A stretch of 64,000 nt of DNA, from contig CAIPFE010000045.1 of assembly GCA_903864275.1 (NCBI GenBank), forward strand, positions 1 to 64,000, written 5' to 3'. The notes beneath the pieces were generated by a model. It was not told the DNA's origin. It did no database searches and saw only the letters and a list, made by a program, of their open reading frames with translations. This document shows, in pieces, positions 44,583 through 54,272 of the stretch. A program made the position numbers and the translations under genes. Each line of letters starts with the position of its first letter. Within the stretch, counting starts at the first letter, position 1. Origin of the DNA: an uncultured Mucilaginibacter sp. (GTDB lineage Bacteria > Bacteroidota > Bacteroidia > Sphingobacteriales > Sphingobacteriaceae).

Positions 44583-45461
44583 ATGAAAGTCCTGCCCTTC
44601 ACTATTCCGGTACCGCACGACCATACGATCATTGTGCTGGAAGAAGTGCTGCCATATTTCTATACCTTTTTGCACCGGCATGCAGAAGCACAGATCACCT
44701 GGATACAAAAAGGGGAAGGCACCTTGTTGGCCGGTAACAGCATGCATACCTTTCATGATGGCGAGATTTATTTGCTGGGGGCCAATTTGCCGCATTTATT
44801 TAAAAGCGACCCGGCCTATTTTCAGCCAGCCAACGAAAAAGAAGTACACACGATTACTATTTTTTTTAATCCTACCGACAAATTATCCGCCTTGTTCAGC
44901 CTGCCCGAAATGACGGCAGTAAAGGCCTTTGTTGAGCAAATGCAAAGCGGTTTTAAAGTGCCCGACAACAGTTATGAAGCTATTGCAAATCGAATAAGAG
45001 CCATACAGCAGGCCAATGGCGCCGGGCAATTATCGCTGTTTATCGAATTGTTGAGCGCATTGAGTGCTGATGCCGGTCTGCAACCCTTAACCTCGGGCCT
45101 TTATACCCACTCCATGACCGACCCCGAAGGCATGCGTATAGCATCCGTATACAATTATATTATGCATAACTACAGTAGCGCATTATCGCTCGAAGAGGTC
45201 GCCATGCAAGCCCACCTTACACCAACGGCCTTTTGCAGGTATTTTAAAAAACACACCCGGCATACTTTTGTGCATTTTGTAAACAAAGTTAGGGTAAACG
45301 AGGCCTGCAAACTGCTGGTAAATGGTTCGCCGCTCAGCATAGCGGCTATTGCTTACAGCTGCGGCTTTAACAGCATTACCAATTTTAACTATGTATTTAA
45401 AAGCATCACGGGCACTTCGCCACGGGACTATATGCAAAGCTATTCAAACACCGTTGAGTGA
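44583..45461 (+). CDS. AraC family transcriptional regulator
   Basis: A 292-aa protein with an N-terminal cupin-like sensing domain (residues about 15-110, HRHAEAQITWIQKGEGTLLAGN, FHDGEIYLLGANLPHLF) and a C-terminal AraC double helix-turn-helix (about 190-290, SLEEVAMQAHLTPTAFCRYFKK and LSIAAIAYSCGFNSITNFNYVFK). The pattern suits regulators of sugar or aromatic metabolism. It overlaps end to end with the convergent gene at 45462 and has no obvious target operon nearby. Confidence 0.9.
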   Translation: MKVLPFTIPVPHDHTIIVLEEVLPYFYTFLHRHAEAQITWIQKGEGTLLAGNSMHTFHDGEIYLLGANLPHLFKSDPAYFQPANEKEVHTITIFFNPTDKLSALFSLPEMTAVKAFVEQMQSGFKVPDNSYEAIANRIRAIQQANGAGQLSLFIELLSALSADAGLQPLTSGLYTHSMTDPEGMRIASVYNYIMHNYSSALSLEEVAMQAHLTPTAFCRYFKKHTRHTFVHFVNKVRVNEACKLLVNGSPLSIAAIAYSCGFNSITNFNYVFKSITGTSPRDYMQSYSNTVE

Positions 45462-46373
45462 TCATTTACCCGGTATCCTGTAATAGTAGACAGGTGAGTA
45501 AACCCCTTCGCTGGTAGTATAATAGCCTTTGCCATCCGGTGTAAAGCCGATAGCTTCGCCTTGTTTTTCCTGCTTATAAGGTAATAGCTGCGGCTTGCTT
45601 TGCAGGGTTTTCCATACGGGTGTATTACCCCGGCGTTTCCAGTAATAAACATTTATGTAACTTTTTACCAAAACCTGCTCCCCGTCTTTTGATATATCGC
45701 CGGCTGTGATCCATCTGAACGGTTTAACGCCAGGAAAAAACAACCTGCATCGTTTGGTTAACACAAGGGTATCATCAGCCTTATAATCCAAAGGCGATGT
45801 ATATAAGGTTACCGAATCCCGCCTTTTTGATATGATATAGATCAGTTTTCCAATGGGGTCTATCATTAAAGTTTCCGCGTCTTTGGGACCGTCGGGGTAT
45901 CTGAAGTGGATAGGCGCGGCATCATCTGCTTTTGCGATAGTGTCATTCGCCCATGCTGTTTGTTCTTCCATACGGTAAACTGTAATATAATTACGGATGG
46001 AATAATTATCGCCGATATCGCCCATATAAACATAGCTTTTTCCCGCAGCCGGGCCGGGGCCAACCGCGATGTCCTCGCAATCATGTACCCCATACCTTTC
46101 CCTGGGGTCGCCTTTAAAGTAAATGACCGATTTTACCTGGCCGTCGGGGAGCATGGAAAAGAACCGGCTGGTGTCGCCACTGTCGTTATGTACATAATAC
46201 AGATCTTCATTGATACGCGACGCAGCGATCCCCGAGATTTCATTCATGTCCTTCCGTTGCAGTTGGCCAACTACCCGGCTTGTGTGTTTAAGATATTCGT
46301 GCCTGCCATAAGCGCCCAAAAACAGGATGATCACTACAGGTATTATTATCCTTAATCTTTTTGTGCGGCTCAT
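45462..46373 (-). CDS. Membrane-anchored, extracytoplasmic protein of unknown function (propeller-like)
   Basis: A 303-aa protein with an N-terminal membrane anchor (residues 8-22, IIIPVVIILFLGAYG) followed by an extracytoplasmic domain. It has features of a beta-propeller such as EISGIAASRINEDLYYVHNDSGD, HDCEDIAVGPG, GKSYVYMGDIGDN, RYPDGPKDAETLMIDP and GEAIGFTPDGKGYYTTSEG. Similar phrases occur in a family of uncharacterised secreted proteins, but it was not identified. It is convergent with the AraC gene (stops adjacent). Confidence 0.6.
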   Translation of the reverse strand: MSRTKRLRIIIPVVIILFLGAYGRHEYLKHTSRVVGQLQRKDMNEISGIAASRINEDLYYVHNDSGDTSRFFSMLPDGQVKSVIYFKGDPRERYGVHDCEDIAVGPGPAAGKSYVYMGDIGDNYSIRNYITVYRMEEQTAWANDTIAKADDAAPIHFRYPDGPKDAETLMIDPIGKLIYIISKRRDSVTLYTSPLDYKADDTLVLTKRCRLFFPGVKPFRWITAGDISKDGEQVLVKSYINVYYWKRRGNTPVWKTLQSKPQLLPYKQEKQGEAIGFTPDGKGYYTTSEGVYSPVYYYRIPGK

Positions 46374-46567
46374 GCCTTTTTATCCGGTTAAACCGTTAAT
46401 TACTTTACCGGCGAAATTAGATATTTTTAGCGTGAAGATGTTATTCAACGGATTAGAAGTTAATTAGAATCACGGAGGCCAGGTGGCGTTCATTATCAAA
46501 TGATCACATTATATCCATTAAATATCCCACAAAAATGCTAGCCTTAAAGCCCGGAAAGACAAAAAAT

Positions 46568-46598
46568 AAGACCAGCTAAATGCGTTTAACTGGTCTTA
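46568..46598 (-). terminator. Intrinsic terminator of the desaturase gene
   Basis: TAAGACCAG / CTGGTCTTA 9-bp stem with a 13-base loop; on the minus strand it is followed by TTTTTT at 46561-46566. It lies just downstream of the gene at 46628. Confidence 0.8.
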
Positions 46599-46627
46599 AT
46601 CCTAAAATCATACAATAAATGCCTGGT

Positions 46628-47662
46628 TTAGCTAACCGGCGTAAGGATATCCTCTCCTGACGGTTGTTTCACCAACTCCAGGTCCGGTTTAGAGGTATCG
46701 GTAAGGGCAACTTTTCCCCGCTCTTTTCTTAATATCCGGTTAAACAAAGATATCTCGCGTTCGAACAAAAACCTGAAAAAAAGTTTGGTCCATGACGTGT
46801 GATAGAGCAGTGTATCATAATATTCGGGCGCTGTTTTCTTTATCTTCGGGAGCCTGTTCCATGGGATGGAAGGAAAGTCGTGATGCTCATTATGAAACCC
46901 CACATTAAACGCGGTGATATTCAGCGGGCCGTAGTAGCTGTAGGTTTCCTGTTTGCTGTCGAAGGTTAAATAGTGCTCCTGTACCCAGCGCGCACCTACC
47001 GGGTGAAGGCCAATCGAGAACCAGAAACTTATAAATAAAAACGCAACGGAATGCCAGCCAAAAAAATACCATATCGCCGTGGTGAACACGATTTGGACGG
47101 CCATATTTGTTAACATCCACCCATCAAAAAAATTGATCTCCTTCAATCTCGACACCCGTGTGCCCTGGAACAAAGGAAAAAATAAAAGCCACAGGGTTTT
47201 ACCCAGAAAAGAGTTGTTGATCAGCTTTGCTTCCCACTTGTTGGGCAGATCGGCGTCAAGCTCATGAATGCCCTGGAAAGAATGGTGTTTTAGATGATAT
47301 TTTTCAAACGAAATGGCGCCAGGCATGATATGCGGAAGATTGGCAAACATTGATGCCCAGCGATTTGCCGTATGGCTTTTGAATAATAGCTGGTGGGTAC
47401 ACTCGTGTATCATCACAAACAATGCATGGTTTGCAAAGGCCCCATAAAAGTAAGCAGCGGCGAAAATAATCCACCACGATTGATCGCGGACAAGCCACGC
47501 AATTGCTATCATAGACCCGACGAGGCCTATAATGGCTAATATGGTAAGCGGGTTTTTCCCAATAAGCTGGCGTAGATGCGGAAATTGATTTAAAATTTTC
47601 TTGGTTCGTACACGGTGCGGTTCGGATTCCTCCGAATAAACAAAATCGGTTCTTTTAATCAT
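46628..47662 (-). CDS. Fatty acid desaturase family protein, DEGS-like (sphingolipid delta-4 desaturase-like)
   Basis: A 344-aa membrane di-iron enzyme. The histidine boxes are H86-ECT-H90, H123-LK-H126-H127 and H257-NE-H260-H261. The N-terminus (DFVYSEESEPHRVRTKKIL), MFANLP, ISFEKYHLKHH, the GLHP motif near 219-221 and ETYSYYGPLN...FNVGFHNEHHDFP correspond to the conserved landmarks of eukaryotic dihydroceramide delta-4 desaturase, not to ordinary bacterial acyl-lipid desaturases. Members insert a double bond into the sphingoid base. It has about four helices and a near-normal length, with its own terminator. It is monocistronic; no other sphingolipid gene is adjacent. Function is inferred from similarity. 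Confidence 0.78.
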   Translation of the reverse strand: MIKRTDFVYSEESEPHRVRTKKILNQFPHLRQLIGKNPLTILAIIGLVGSMIAIAWLVRDQSWWIIFAAAYFYGAFANHALFVMIHECTHQLLFKSHTANRWASMFANLPHIMPGAISFEKYHLKHHSFQGIHELDADLPNKWEAKLINNSFLGKTLWLLFFPLFQGTRVSRLKEINFFDGWMLTNMAVQIVFTTAIWYFFGWHSVAFLFISFWFSIGLHPVGARWVQEHYLTFDSKQETYSYYGPLNITAFNVGFHNEHHDFPSIPWNRLPKIKKTAPEYYDTLLYHTSWTKLFFRFLFEREISLFNRILRKERGKVALTDTSKPDLELVKQPSGEDILTPVS

Positions 47663-47809
47663 TAGATAACAGAGAGGGTATCGGGGTAAATATAAGAATA
47701 TGTACTTAAAAGATAATTTTATTGTAAAATTTAATCTTATTTTCTTTCAATTGATTCAACCCTCAGGAGTAAAACCCGGTAAATGGCGTAATGTTTTCAC
47801 TTGCAAAGT

Positions 47810-48802
47810 TTATTTAAGTTTGTACACCAGTACCTTAAAAGTGTTTGGCAGCACTTTGCGGGTGCCCGGCTCAAATTCGGCCACACTTAAATATATTTTA
47901 TGCGTTTTTGCATCCAAAGCCATTGTTTTAGCGCGGTTTGGGGTGCTTATGGTTTGAATTACACTGTACTCATCTGCCGATTGCTGTTTGATAATAGTTG
48001 TTGTACCGTCGCCGCATGAGCAAAATATCAGTTTGGTTTCAGGATCATATGCAACCGCATCAACACCGGCGCCGATTGGCAGCGTGGTAATAACTTTACC
48101 GGTATTGGCATCAACTACGCTCATACCTTTGTTTTGGCGGCAAACGCTGAATAAACGATGATTCGCATCATCTAATGCAATACCGGTTGGCCCGCCGCAG
48201 GGCGCTAAAGGATAGTTAACAATAACTTTTAATGTTTTACTGTCAATTACATTCAAGCTATTTTTGTCTTCAAGGTTGTTATATATTTTCCCTTTGCCGT
48301 CGGCCACTGCAAATTCGGGGCCGCCGCCAAGGGCAACAGTTCCGACCTGCTTAAGGGTATTTGGATCGATGACCGATGAGTTGTTACTTTCGCCATTAAA
48401 GCTAAAAACCCTGTCAGAGTATGAGTCGTAAATTATTGCATCAGGCCCCTGGGCATCAACAGGAATAGTGGCGATGGTTTTAAGGGTTGTCAGGTCAAAT
48501 GCGACCACGGCGTTTGCCCTGCCATCGCTGATAAAGCCCCTGTTACTTTTGTTGGCTATTGCTATGCCATGAACACCCTTCATGTCAGCAATTACGCCCA
48601 CAGGTTGTTCGGTTTCAAGGTCGATCACATTTACCGACGTACCATGCGAAACGTACAAACGGTGGTTCACCTTGTCAATTGAAAGGTAATCATACCCGGC
48701 ATCGCCCGGCAAGGCTATGGTCTTATCCAATACATAAGTTTGCGCATGCAGGGATAAAGAAGCGAGGATACCACACAAAGCGGTTAAAAATATCTTTTTC
48801 AT
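47810..48802 (-). CDS. YncE-like secreted YVTN beta-propeller protein
   Basis: A 330-aa protein with a signal peptide (MKKIFLTALCGILASLSLHAQ) and a seven-bladed propeller of roughly 40-residue repeats such as LSIDKVNHRLYVSHGTSVNVID and MALDAKTHKIYLSV. The start at 48802 is preferred because it opens a signal peptide; an in-frame start at 48868 would overlap the pump gene and add 22 unlike residues. It is the last gene of the RND efflux operon. A similar protein, with the same MKGVHGIAIA-type phrase, follows the TonB-type receptor gene at 60319. Confidence 0.85.
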   Translation of the reverse strand: MKKIFLTALCGILASLSLHAQTYVLDKTIALPGDAGYDYLSIDKVNHRLYVSHGTSVNVIDLETEQPVGVIADMKGVHGIAIANKSNRGFISDGRANAVVAFDLTTLKTIATIPVDAQGPDAIIYDSYSDRVFSFNGESNNSSVIDPNTLKQVGTVALGGGPEFAVADGKGKIYNNLEDKNSLNVIDSKTLKVIVNYPLAPCGGPTGIALDDANHRLFSVCRQNKGMSVVDANTGKVITTLPIGAGVDAVAYDPETKLIFCSCGDGTTTIIKQQSADEYSVIQTISTPNRAKTMALDAKTHKIYLSVAEFEPGTRKVLPNTFKVLVYKLK

Positions 48803-48860
48803 AATCGGTAATTGATGGTTTATTTTATAAATGTCAGTGCTAAATCTGGAGAAAAGTTGA

Positions 48861-51800
48861 TTATTCATTATTACCTACCACAGGCTGGATGTTTTCATTG
48901 AATTTTACCGAACGGTACAGTATGCGCATCATGCTTGGTAAAACAATAAGCAGCAGGGGCAGGGCTATTACAAAGCCGCCAATAACGGCAATAGCCAGGG
49001 GCTGGTGCAACTGGGCGCCCGCGCCAATTCCCAGTGCCAGGGGCATTAGTGCAATAATAGCACCCAATGCGGTCATTAGCTTTGGCCGTAAACGTGTGGA
49101 GATCGAAAATATAATGGCTTCATCAATACTGCTTTGCTTGTTATTATTTTGATTTTCAATTGCCCGCTGTTTAAATTGTAAAAAAGTAAAAATCGCGTTT
49201 TCGCCAATGATGCCAACTATCATGATGAGGCCCGTATAACTGCCAACATTTAGCGGTGTTTTAGTAATAAATAAAGCCAGCAGGCTGCCGGATATCCCTA
49301 AAACGGCTACAACTAATATTAAAAATGCTATCCTGAATTGTTTGAATACGAAAAGGATGACACAAAAAACCAACAAACTTGAGGTGATCAGGATGATCAG
49401 TAATTCTTTGAACGATTGCTGCTGTTCGGCATAAGCGCCGCCGTATTCAATATGATAACCCTGCGGCAGGTTAATTTTTTGTCTGATGTTTTTTTGGATA
49501 GCCGGTATAACTGAACCCAGGTCGCTACCCTCTAACCTTGCGCTTACCACCCCCATCGACTGCAGGTTTTCGCGGTTTATTTCAGCTTCGCCGGGTTTTA
49601 ATTCAACCGAAGCCAGTTCACTGATAGAAACGAGTTTCCCGCTGGGAACAAATATGGTTTGGTTTTTTATACCTGCAACATTTAAACCACGGTTACCCGG
49701 GTAAACCATGCGGATAGGCGAAAGCTGCTCGCGCTCAAGCATATCGCCAATTATGTTCCCTTCAAGCGCCGTTTGCACCTGGAACTGGAGGCTGGCTGGG
49801 GTAATATTGTATTGGGCCAGCTTGCTGTAATAGGGATTGACGCTAACCGACGGGCCGGCAATAACGATGCCGTCAAAAACATCGGCAGTTCCCTTTACGC
49901 CGCCAACTATATCGGCTACCTGTTTTGAGAGGCTGTGCAATTTTTGCTGATCATCCCCAAATATTTTTATTTCAATAGGCTGTATGGAGGTCATCAGGTC
50001 GCCGAGCATATCTGTTATTACCTGTCCAAAATCTATCCTTAAAGCCGGCTGGTTGGCTGCTATTTTTTGCCTCAGTTCGCTGATAACTTCTTCGGTTGTT
50101 CTGTCGCGCTTTTTTTTCAGTTGGATAAGGTAATCGCCCCTGTTCGGTTCGGTGATAAAGAAGCCCATTTCGGTACCGGTTCGCCGGGAGTACGCTTCTA
50201 CTTCGGGTATTGCGGTAATGATTTTTTCCACCTGGCGCAGCATACGGTCGGTTTCATCCAGCGAAGTGCCTGGCGGCGAACTATAATCAAGTACTATACT
50301 GCCTTCATCCATATCAGGTAAAAACCCGGTTTCCAGCAATGGAGGTACAACTACTATGGCAATGATGGCCCCGGCTATTATCGCAACGCTGACAAAGGGC
50401 CTTAAAATGAACCAGTTTACCCACCTTTGCTTTTTGACATGGTGTTCCTCTTCTTTCAGGTTTGCCTTGCTGTTCGGCTTATGCTTGCTCAATAATAAAT
50501 ATACTACGGGCAGCCCTATCCATGTCACAAAGAACGAGCACACCAGCGTGATGATCATGGTATTGGTAAGCACCTTGAAGTAGGCGCCAGCAACCCCGCT
50601 CATCAGCATAAATGGTACAAATATCACGATGGTGCTTATAGACGAACCCAGCATAGCCGGGAAGAGATAGTCGATAGCCGTTTTCACCAGTTTGAGCGGG
50701 TGCTCCCGTGGATGCTCTTCATGGGTGCGGTGGATCTGTTCAACAACGACTATCGCGTCATCAATAATTAAGCCGAGCGCCGCGGCAATAGCGCCAAGCG
50801 TCATGATGTTAAAGGTATAGCCCAAGCCGTACAGTACCATAAGGCTGAGGCAAAGCGTAACCGGGATGGTAATCAGAACTGTTGCACTTGCCTTAATGGA
50901 GCGCAGGAATATAATAGCTACGATAATTGCCAGCAACAAGCCGATCCAAAGGCAGTCGCTTACACTACGGATAGATTCATTTACAAAGTCAGCCTGGATG
51001 TAGTAAGGTTTAATGGTAACATCATGAGGCAATATTTTTTGCAGGGCGGCCACCTTTTCGCCCATTTCCGCCGAAAGCGATACGAGATTGGCATTGGGTT
51101 GCTTGATAACCGCTATTAGAACGCCGTCGTGCCCATTGGCGTTTATACGCGTATACTCTATACTTTCCTGTATAGCTATTTCGGCAAAATCTTTTAACCT
51201 TATTACCCGCTTGCGATTATTGCTGATCACCAGGTTCTCCAGTTGGTCTTTCGCGTTTATGGTAGCGTCGGTCACCGTAAGGTATAGCATTTTATAGTCT
51301 GAAAGGTAACCTTCAGACTTAACGAAGTTGGTGGTGCTTAACGTGGTGTTTATAATATCTGGCGTTAAGCCGAGCGAGCTCATTTTTTGCTTGTTCAGCG
51401 TAAGCCAGTATTCCTTTGCTTTACCGCCAATTACCCTGATCTCGGATACCCCGTCAACCTGTGATAGAAAAGGCTTAACTGTGTACGTAGCCAGTTGGCG
51501 CAATTCAATAGGCGAGCGGGTGTTGCTTTCCAAAGTATAGCCGCTAACGGGCAATATCGAAGGGTTCATTTTTTCAACCGTGATATTGACATCAGCAGGG
51601 AGGTCGTTTTTTATCTCGCCGATATTTGCCTGTAACTTTTGCAGGCTTAGGTCAATATCAGCGCTCCAATCCATATAAGCCGAAATTTCGCAGCTGCCCC
51701 GGCTGGTCGTACTGCGCACCATTTGCAGGTTGGGCACCTGTTTAATGGCATTCTCCAGCGGCTTGGTGACCGTTACCATCATTTTATTAACGGGTTGTAA

Positions 51801-51959
51801 ACCTTCATCAGCAATCACCTTTATTTTGGGGAAAGTGATTTCTGGAAACAGGGACGTTTGCATTTTGGAGTACGCAAATAACCCGCCCATAATAATAATG
51901 GCCAAAACCAGGCTGATAGGCTTTTTATGCGAAATAAAAATATCTTTTACTGGGGTCAT
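48861..51959 (-). CDS. Efflux RND transporter permease, HAE-type
   Basis: A 1032-aa inner-membrane pump with twelve helices and two large periplasmic loops. The fourth helix has GLIIDDAIVVVE, the paired aspartates of drug-type (HAE) pumps rather than the metal (HME) pattern. It shows the usual periplasmic motifs (GGAYAEQQQSFKEL in the second half). The protein overlaps the adaptor gene's end by 4 bp (51956-51959). The pump takes up proton-motive force to export drugs, bile, fatty acids or similar. The substrate is unknown. Confidence 0.95.
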   Translation of the reverse strand: MTPVKDIFISHKKPISLVLAIIIMGGLFAYSKMQTSLFPEITFPKIKVIADEGLQPVNKMMVTVTKPLENAIKQVPNLQMVRSTTSRGSCEISAYMDWSADIDLSLQKLQANIGEIKNDLPADVNITVEKMNPSILPVSGYTLESNTRSPIELRQLATYTVKPFLSQVDGVSEIRVIGGKAKEYWLTLNKQKMSSLGLTPDIINTTLSTTNFVKSEGYLSDYKMLYLTVTDATINAKDQLENLVISNNRKRVIRLKDFAEIAIQESIEYTRINANGHDGVLIAVIKQPNANLVSLSAEMGEKVAALQKILPHDVTIKPYYIQADFVNESIRSVSDCLWIGLLLAIIVAIIFLRSIKASATVLITIPVTLCLSLMVLYGLGYTFNIMTLGAIAAALGLIIDDAIVVVEQIHRTHEEHPREHPLKLVKTAIDYLFPAMLGSSISTIVIFVPFMLMSGVAGAYFKVLTNTMIITLVCSFFVTWIGLPVVYLLLSKHKPNSKANLKEEEHHVKKQRWVNWFILRPFVSVAIIAGAIIAIVVVPPLLETGFLPDMDEGSIVLDYSSPPGTSLDETDRMLRQVEKIITAIPEVEAYSRRTGTEMGFFITEPNRGDYLIQLKKKRDRTTEEVISELRQKIAANQPALRIDFGQVITDMLGDLMTSIQPIEIKIFGDDQQKLHSLSKQVADIVGGVKGTADVFDGIVIAGPSVSVNPYYSKLAQYNITPASLQFQVQTALEGNIIGDMLEREQLSPIRMVYPGNRGLNVAGIKNQTIFVPSGKLVSISELASVELKPGEAEINRENLQSMGVVSARLEGSDLGSVIPAIQKNIRQKINLPQGYHIEYGGAYAEQQQSFKELLIILITSSLLVFCVILFVFKQFRIAFLILVVAVLGISGSLLALFITKTPLNVGSYTGLIMIVGIIGENAIFTFLQFKQRAIENQNNNKQSSIDEAIIFSISTRLRPKLMTALGAIIALMPLALGIGAGAQLHQPLAIAVIGGFVIALPLLLIVLPSMMRILYRSVKFNENIQPVVGNNE

Positions 51960-52909
51960 TGCGCTATGATTTTAACTTTAGCAGTATCGGCAAGCCCATA
52001 ATTACCGGTGACGATGATCTTATCTTTTCCAGAAAACCTAGGGGACAATATTTCAACACGGTCGCCAGATTGAATGCCTTCTTTAACCGGAACTCTAACA
52101 GCTGTGGTATTATTGATCAGCTTCATCACCCAAAACTCGGTTTGTGTTTCGTTAGCGAGGATGGCTGACTTTGGCAATGACTGTGTATTGGTTTTTGACG
52201 CTTTTACTATCCGTGCCTTGGCCACCAGGTTTTCGGGTATTTGCTGGCCGGCATTTATTCTTATCACCACCCCCTGCGTTTGCGCAACCGTATCAACCGA
52301 TGGCATAAATGAGCTTACGTTGCCGGTTATTTTTGTTCCGCCGGGGAGCGTAAGATCAACGTTTTGCCCGGTTTTTACATATTTTTTTAATTCGTATGGC
52401 AGCTGCATTATAAAAACAAAGCTCGAGCGGTCACTTATCACAGCTAAAGCTTCGCCGTCCTGCACATAATCCCCGGTCTGGTGGTTTATTTGTGATACAT
52501 AACCGGGTGCGGATGCCTTTATTTTATTTATACCCGAGAATTTAAAAGTTGTATCCAAAACATTGATGCTGTTGCCGATCGCCTGGGCCTCTTTAGTTTT
52601 TACGGTAAAAAGTATTTCGCCTTTTTTCACATCACGCCCAAGCTGCGCATTAACTTCGTGTATATACCCATTAGCATTCGATTTCACATAATTTTTTTGC
52701 AATGTAGTTGAGGTTGCGTTCAGTTCTATGTAATCCGTCAATGCGCTGCTGTCAACAGCAGTCACCGTAACAGGAGTTTGTGAGGCAACTTTTGCGTCAT
52801 CATCATCGTCTGCTTTTTCCTTGCCTTTGCACGAGAAAAGCAATAAAGCAAGACCCATTACTAAATAGTGTCGCGTAAAGCGGAAATATCGGGTGACCAG
52901 TGTTTTCAT
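51956..52909 (-). CDS. Efflux RND periplasmic adaptor (membrane fusion) lipoprotein
   Basis: A 317-aa protein with a signal segment and lipobox LLFSC (Cys27; or from the inner start at residue 18). Domain order is lipoyl-like (ANGYIHEVNAQLGRDVKKGEILF, SAPGYVSQINHQTGDYVQDGEALAVI), beta-barrel (VDLTLPGGTKITGNVSSFMP) and membrane-proximal (VKEGIQSGDRVEILSPRFSGKDKIIVTGNYGL). The alpha-helical hairpin is very short, which suits pairing with pumps of the HAE/MdtA-like group. It overlaps the pump gene by 4 bp and lies 1 bp after the TolC-like gene. Confidence 0.93.
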   Translation of the reverse strand: MKTLVTRYFRFTRHYLVMGLALLLFSCKGKEKADDDDDAKVASQTPVTVTAVDSSALTDYIELNATSTTLQKNYVKSNANGYIHEVNAQLGRDVKKGEILFTVKTKEAQAIGNSINVLDTTFKFSGINKIKASAPGYVSQINHQTGDYVQDGEALAVISDRSSFVFIMQLPYELKKYVKTGQNVDLTLPGGTKITGNVSSFMPSVDTVAQTQGVVIRINAGQQIPENLVAKARIVKASKTNTQSLPKSAILANETQTEFWVMKLINNTTAVRVPVKEGIQSGDRVEILSPRFSGKDKIIVTGNYGLADTAKVKIIAQ

Positions 52910-52910
52910 G

Positions 52911-54146
52911 TTATCTGTTCCAGTAATTTAACTGATTGATGAGCTGCAGCCTGTTGATCGTGGTGGTTGTCCTCAGGTTTTTTATAGTAAGATAATTGTT
53001 AATCGCCAGTATTAGGTCGGCAATTTTTGCGTCGCCGGTTTGTAAAAGCTGGCTATCAACCTTTATCAAACTTTCTGAATATTTTATTTGTTCATCAACC
53101 TGGGCCAGCAAATTGTCGCTTTCGCTGATTTGCTGTCTTAATTGATCAATTTGCTGGCGGTATTGCACATTAAAAAATGCCTTGTAGTTTTGGCGGGTTT
53201 CTTCCTGCAACGACAGTTTCCGGTACTCCATTTTTCGCTGGCCGCCATCATAAATAGGCATAGTAAAAGTAAACCCGGCGCTCACACCAAAATTTTTATA
53301 GGCCTGCCCCATAAAATCTGAGTTAAAACCGCCATCAGCAGTAATGTTTATTTTGGGCTTATAACTAAAATCAATCAGGTCGCGGCTGTTGGCCAGCTTA
53401 AGGCTATCTAATTTATATTGCCTGAAAAATATACTGTTATTGATTTCCGGAGGGTAATGGACCTGGATATCGGGCTGCTGCAATTCTATCATGCTCGTAT
53501 CGGCTATACCCGAAAGATAGTTCAGGGTCGAGTAGTCGTTCTTATATTGCTGGCGAGACAGTAAAAGTTGCAGTTGCTGCTGTTTTAAGGTTACCAAAAA
53601 GGTTAGGTAATCGCTTTGATGGTATACATTGGCACGGGTCAGTCTTTTTAATAAGTCCTCTTCTTTGCTAAGCAGTTCAACAACTTCCTGGTTAAACTTA
53701 AGTTGCTGCAGATCACCATAGGCGGTAATATATTGTGTTGTGATTGCTTTTTTGAGGTCCTGTTCGGATATTTTAGATGAATTACCAATGGATTGCGATA
53801 GAAGGGTAATAGTTTGCAGCTGGGCATTCAGGTTTTTTTTACTTACAATGGCCTGGTTGGCCGCTAGCAAAGCATTTAAGGTATGTTCATTTGTGATGGC
53901 CCCCGAATAGCCATAGCCATCGATGTATGGCGCCAGCAAGGCGCCGCTGTTTAAATTAACCTGCGGTTTGTAGCCAGCAAGCAAACGCAAACTGTCGACT
54001 GAATTCGAGGCTATTTGATTATGGAGATCCCTCAATAAAGGGCTGTTACTTTTGGCGGTTTCCAGGTAATGATCCAGCGTATAGGTTTGCGCCAGGGAAC
54101 CAGAACAGGCCAATGTGCATAAAATAATGCTGAGGAACCATTTCAT
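52911..54146 (-). CDS. TolC family outer-membrane protein
   Basis: A 411-aa outer-membrane channel subunit with a signal peptide (MKWFLSIILCTLACSGSLAQ) and two repeats of the long coiled-coil TolC helices (LDHYLETAKSNSPLLRDLHNQI..., KALYNFKQLD-like blocks, AGFTFTMPIYDGG). It is the first gene of the tripartite operon after the two-component system and forms the exit duct for the pump. Confidence 0.9.
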   Translation of the reverse strand: MKWFLSIILCTLACSGSLAQTYTLDHYLETAKSNSPLLRDLHNQIASNSVDSLRLLAGYKPQVNLNSGALLAPYIDGYGYSGAITNEHTLNALLAANQAIVSKKNLNAQLQTITLLSQSIGNSSKISEQDLKKAITTQYITAYGDLQQLKFNQEVVELLSKEEDLLKRLTRANVYHQSDYLTFLVTLKQQQLQLLLSRQQYKNDYSTLNYLSGIADTSMIELQQPDIQVHYPPEINNSIFFRQYKLDSLKLANSRDLIDFSYKPKINITADGGFNSDFMGQAYKNFGVSAGFTFTMPIYDGGQRKMEYRKLSLQEETRQNYKAFFNVQYRQQIDQLRQQISESDNLLAQVDEQIKYSESLIKVDSQLLQTGDAKIADLILAINNYLTIKNLRTTTTINRLQLINQLNYWNR

Positions 54147-54272
54147 TCAGTAGATATGTATAAGCGTGTTAATGCGAAAATATTATTTAATTCTGTATAA
54201 ATTTTAGATTGATCGGTAACTTATTTGGTATATTATATGGTTTTGTGCCATTTTGTGTTTAAAGCGTACCAA

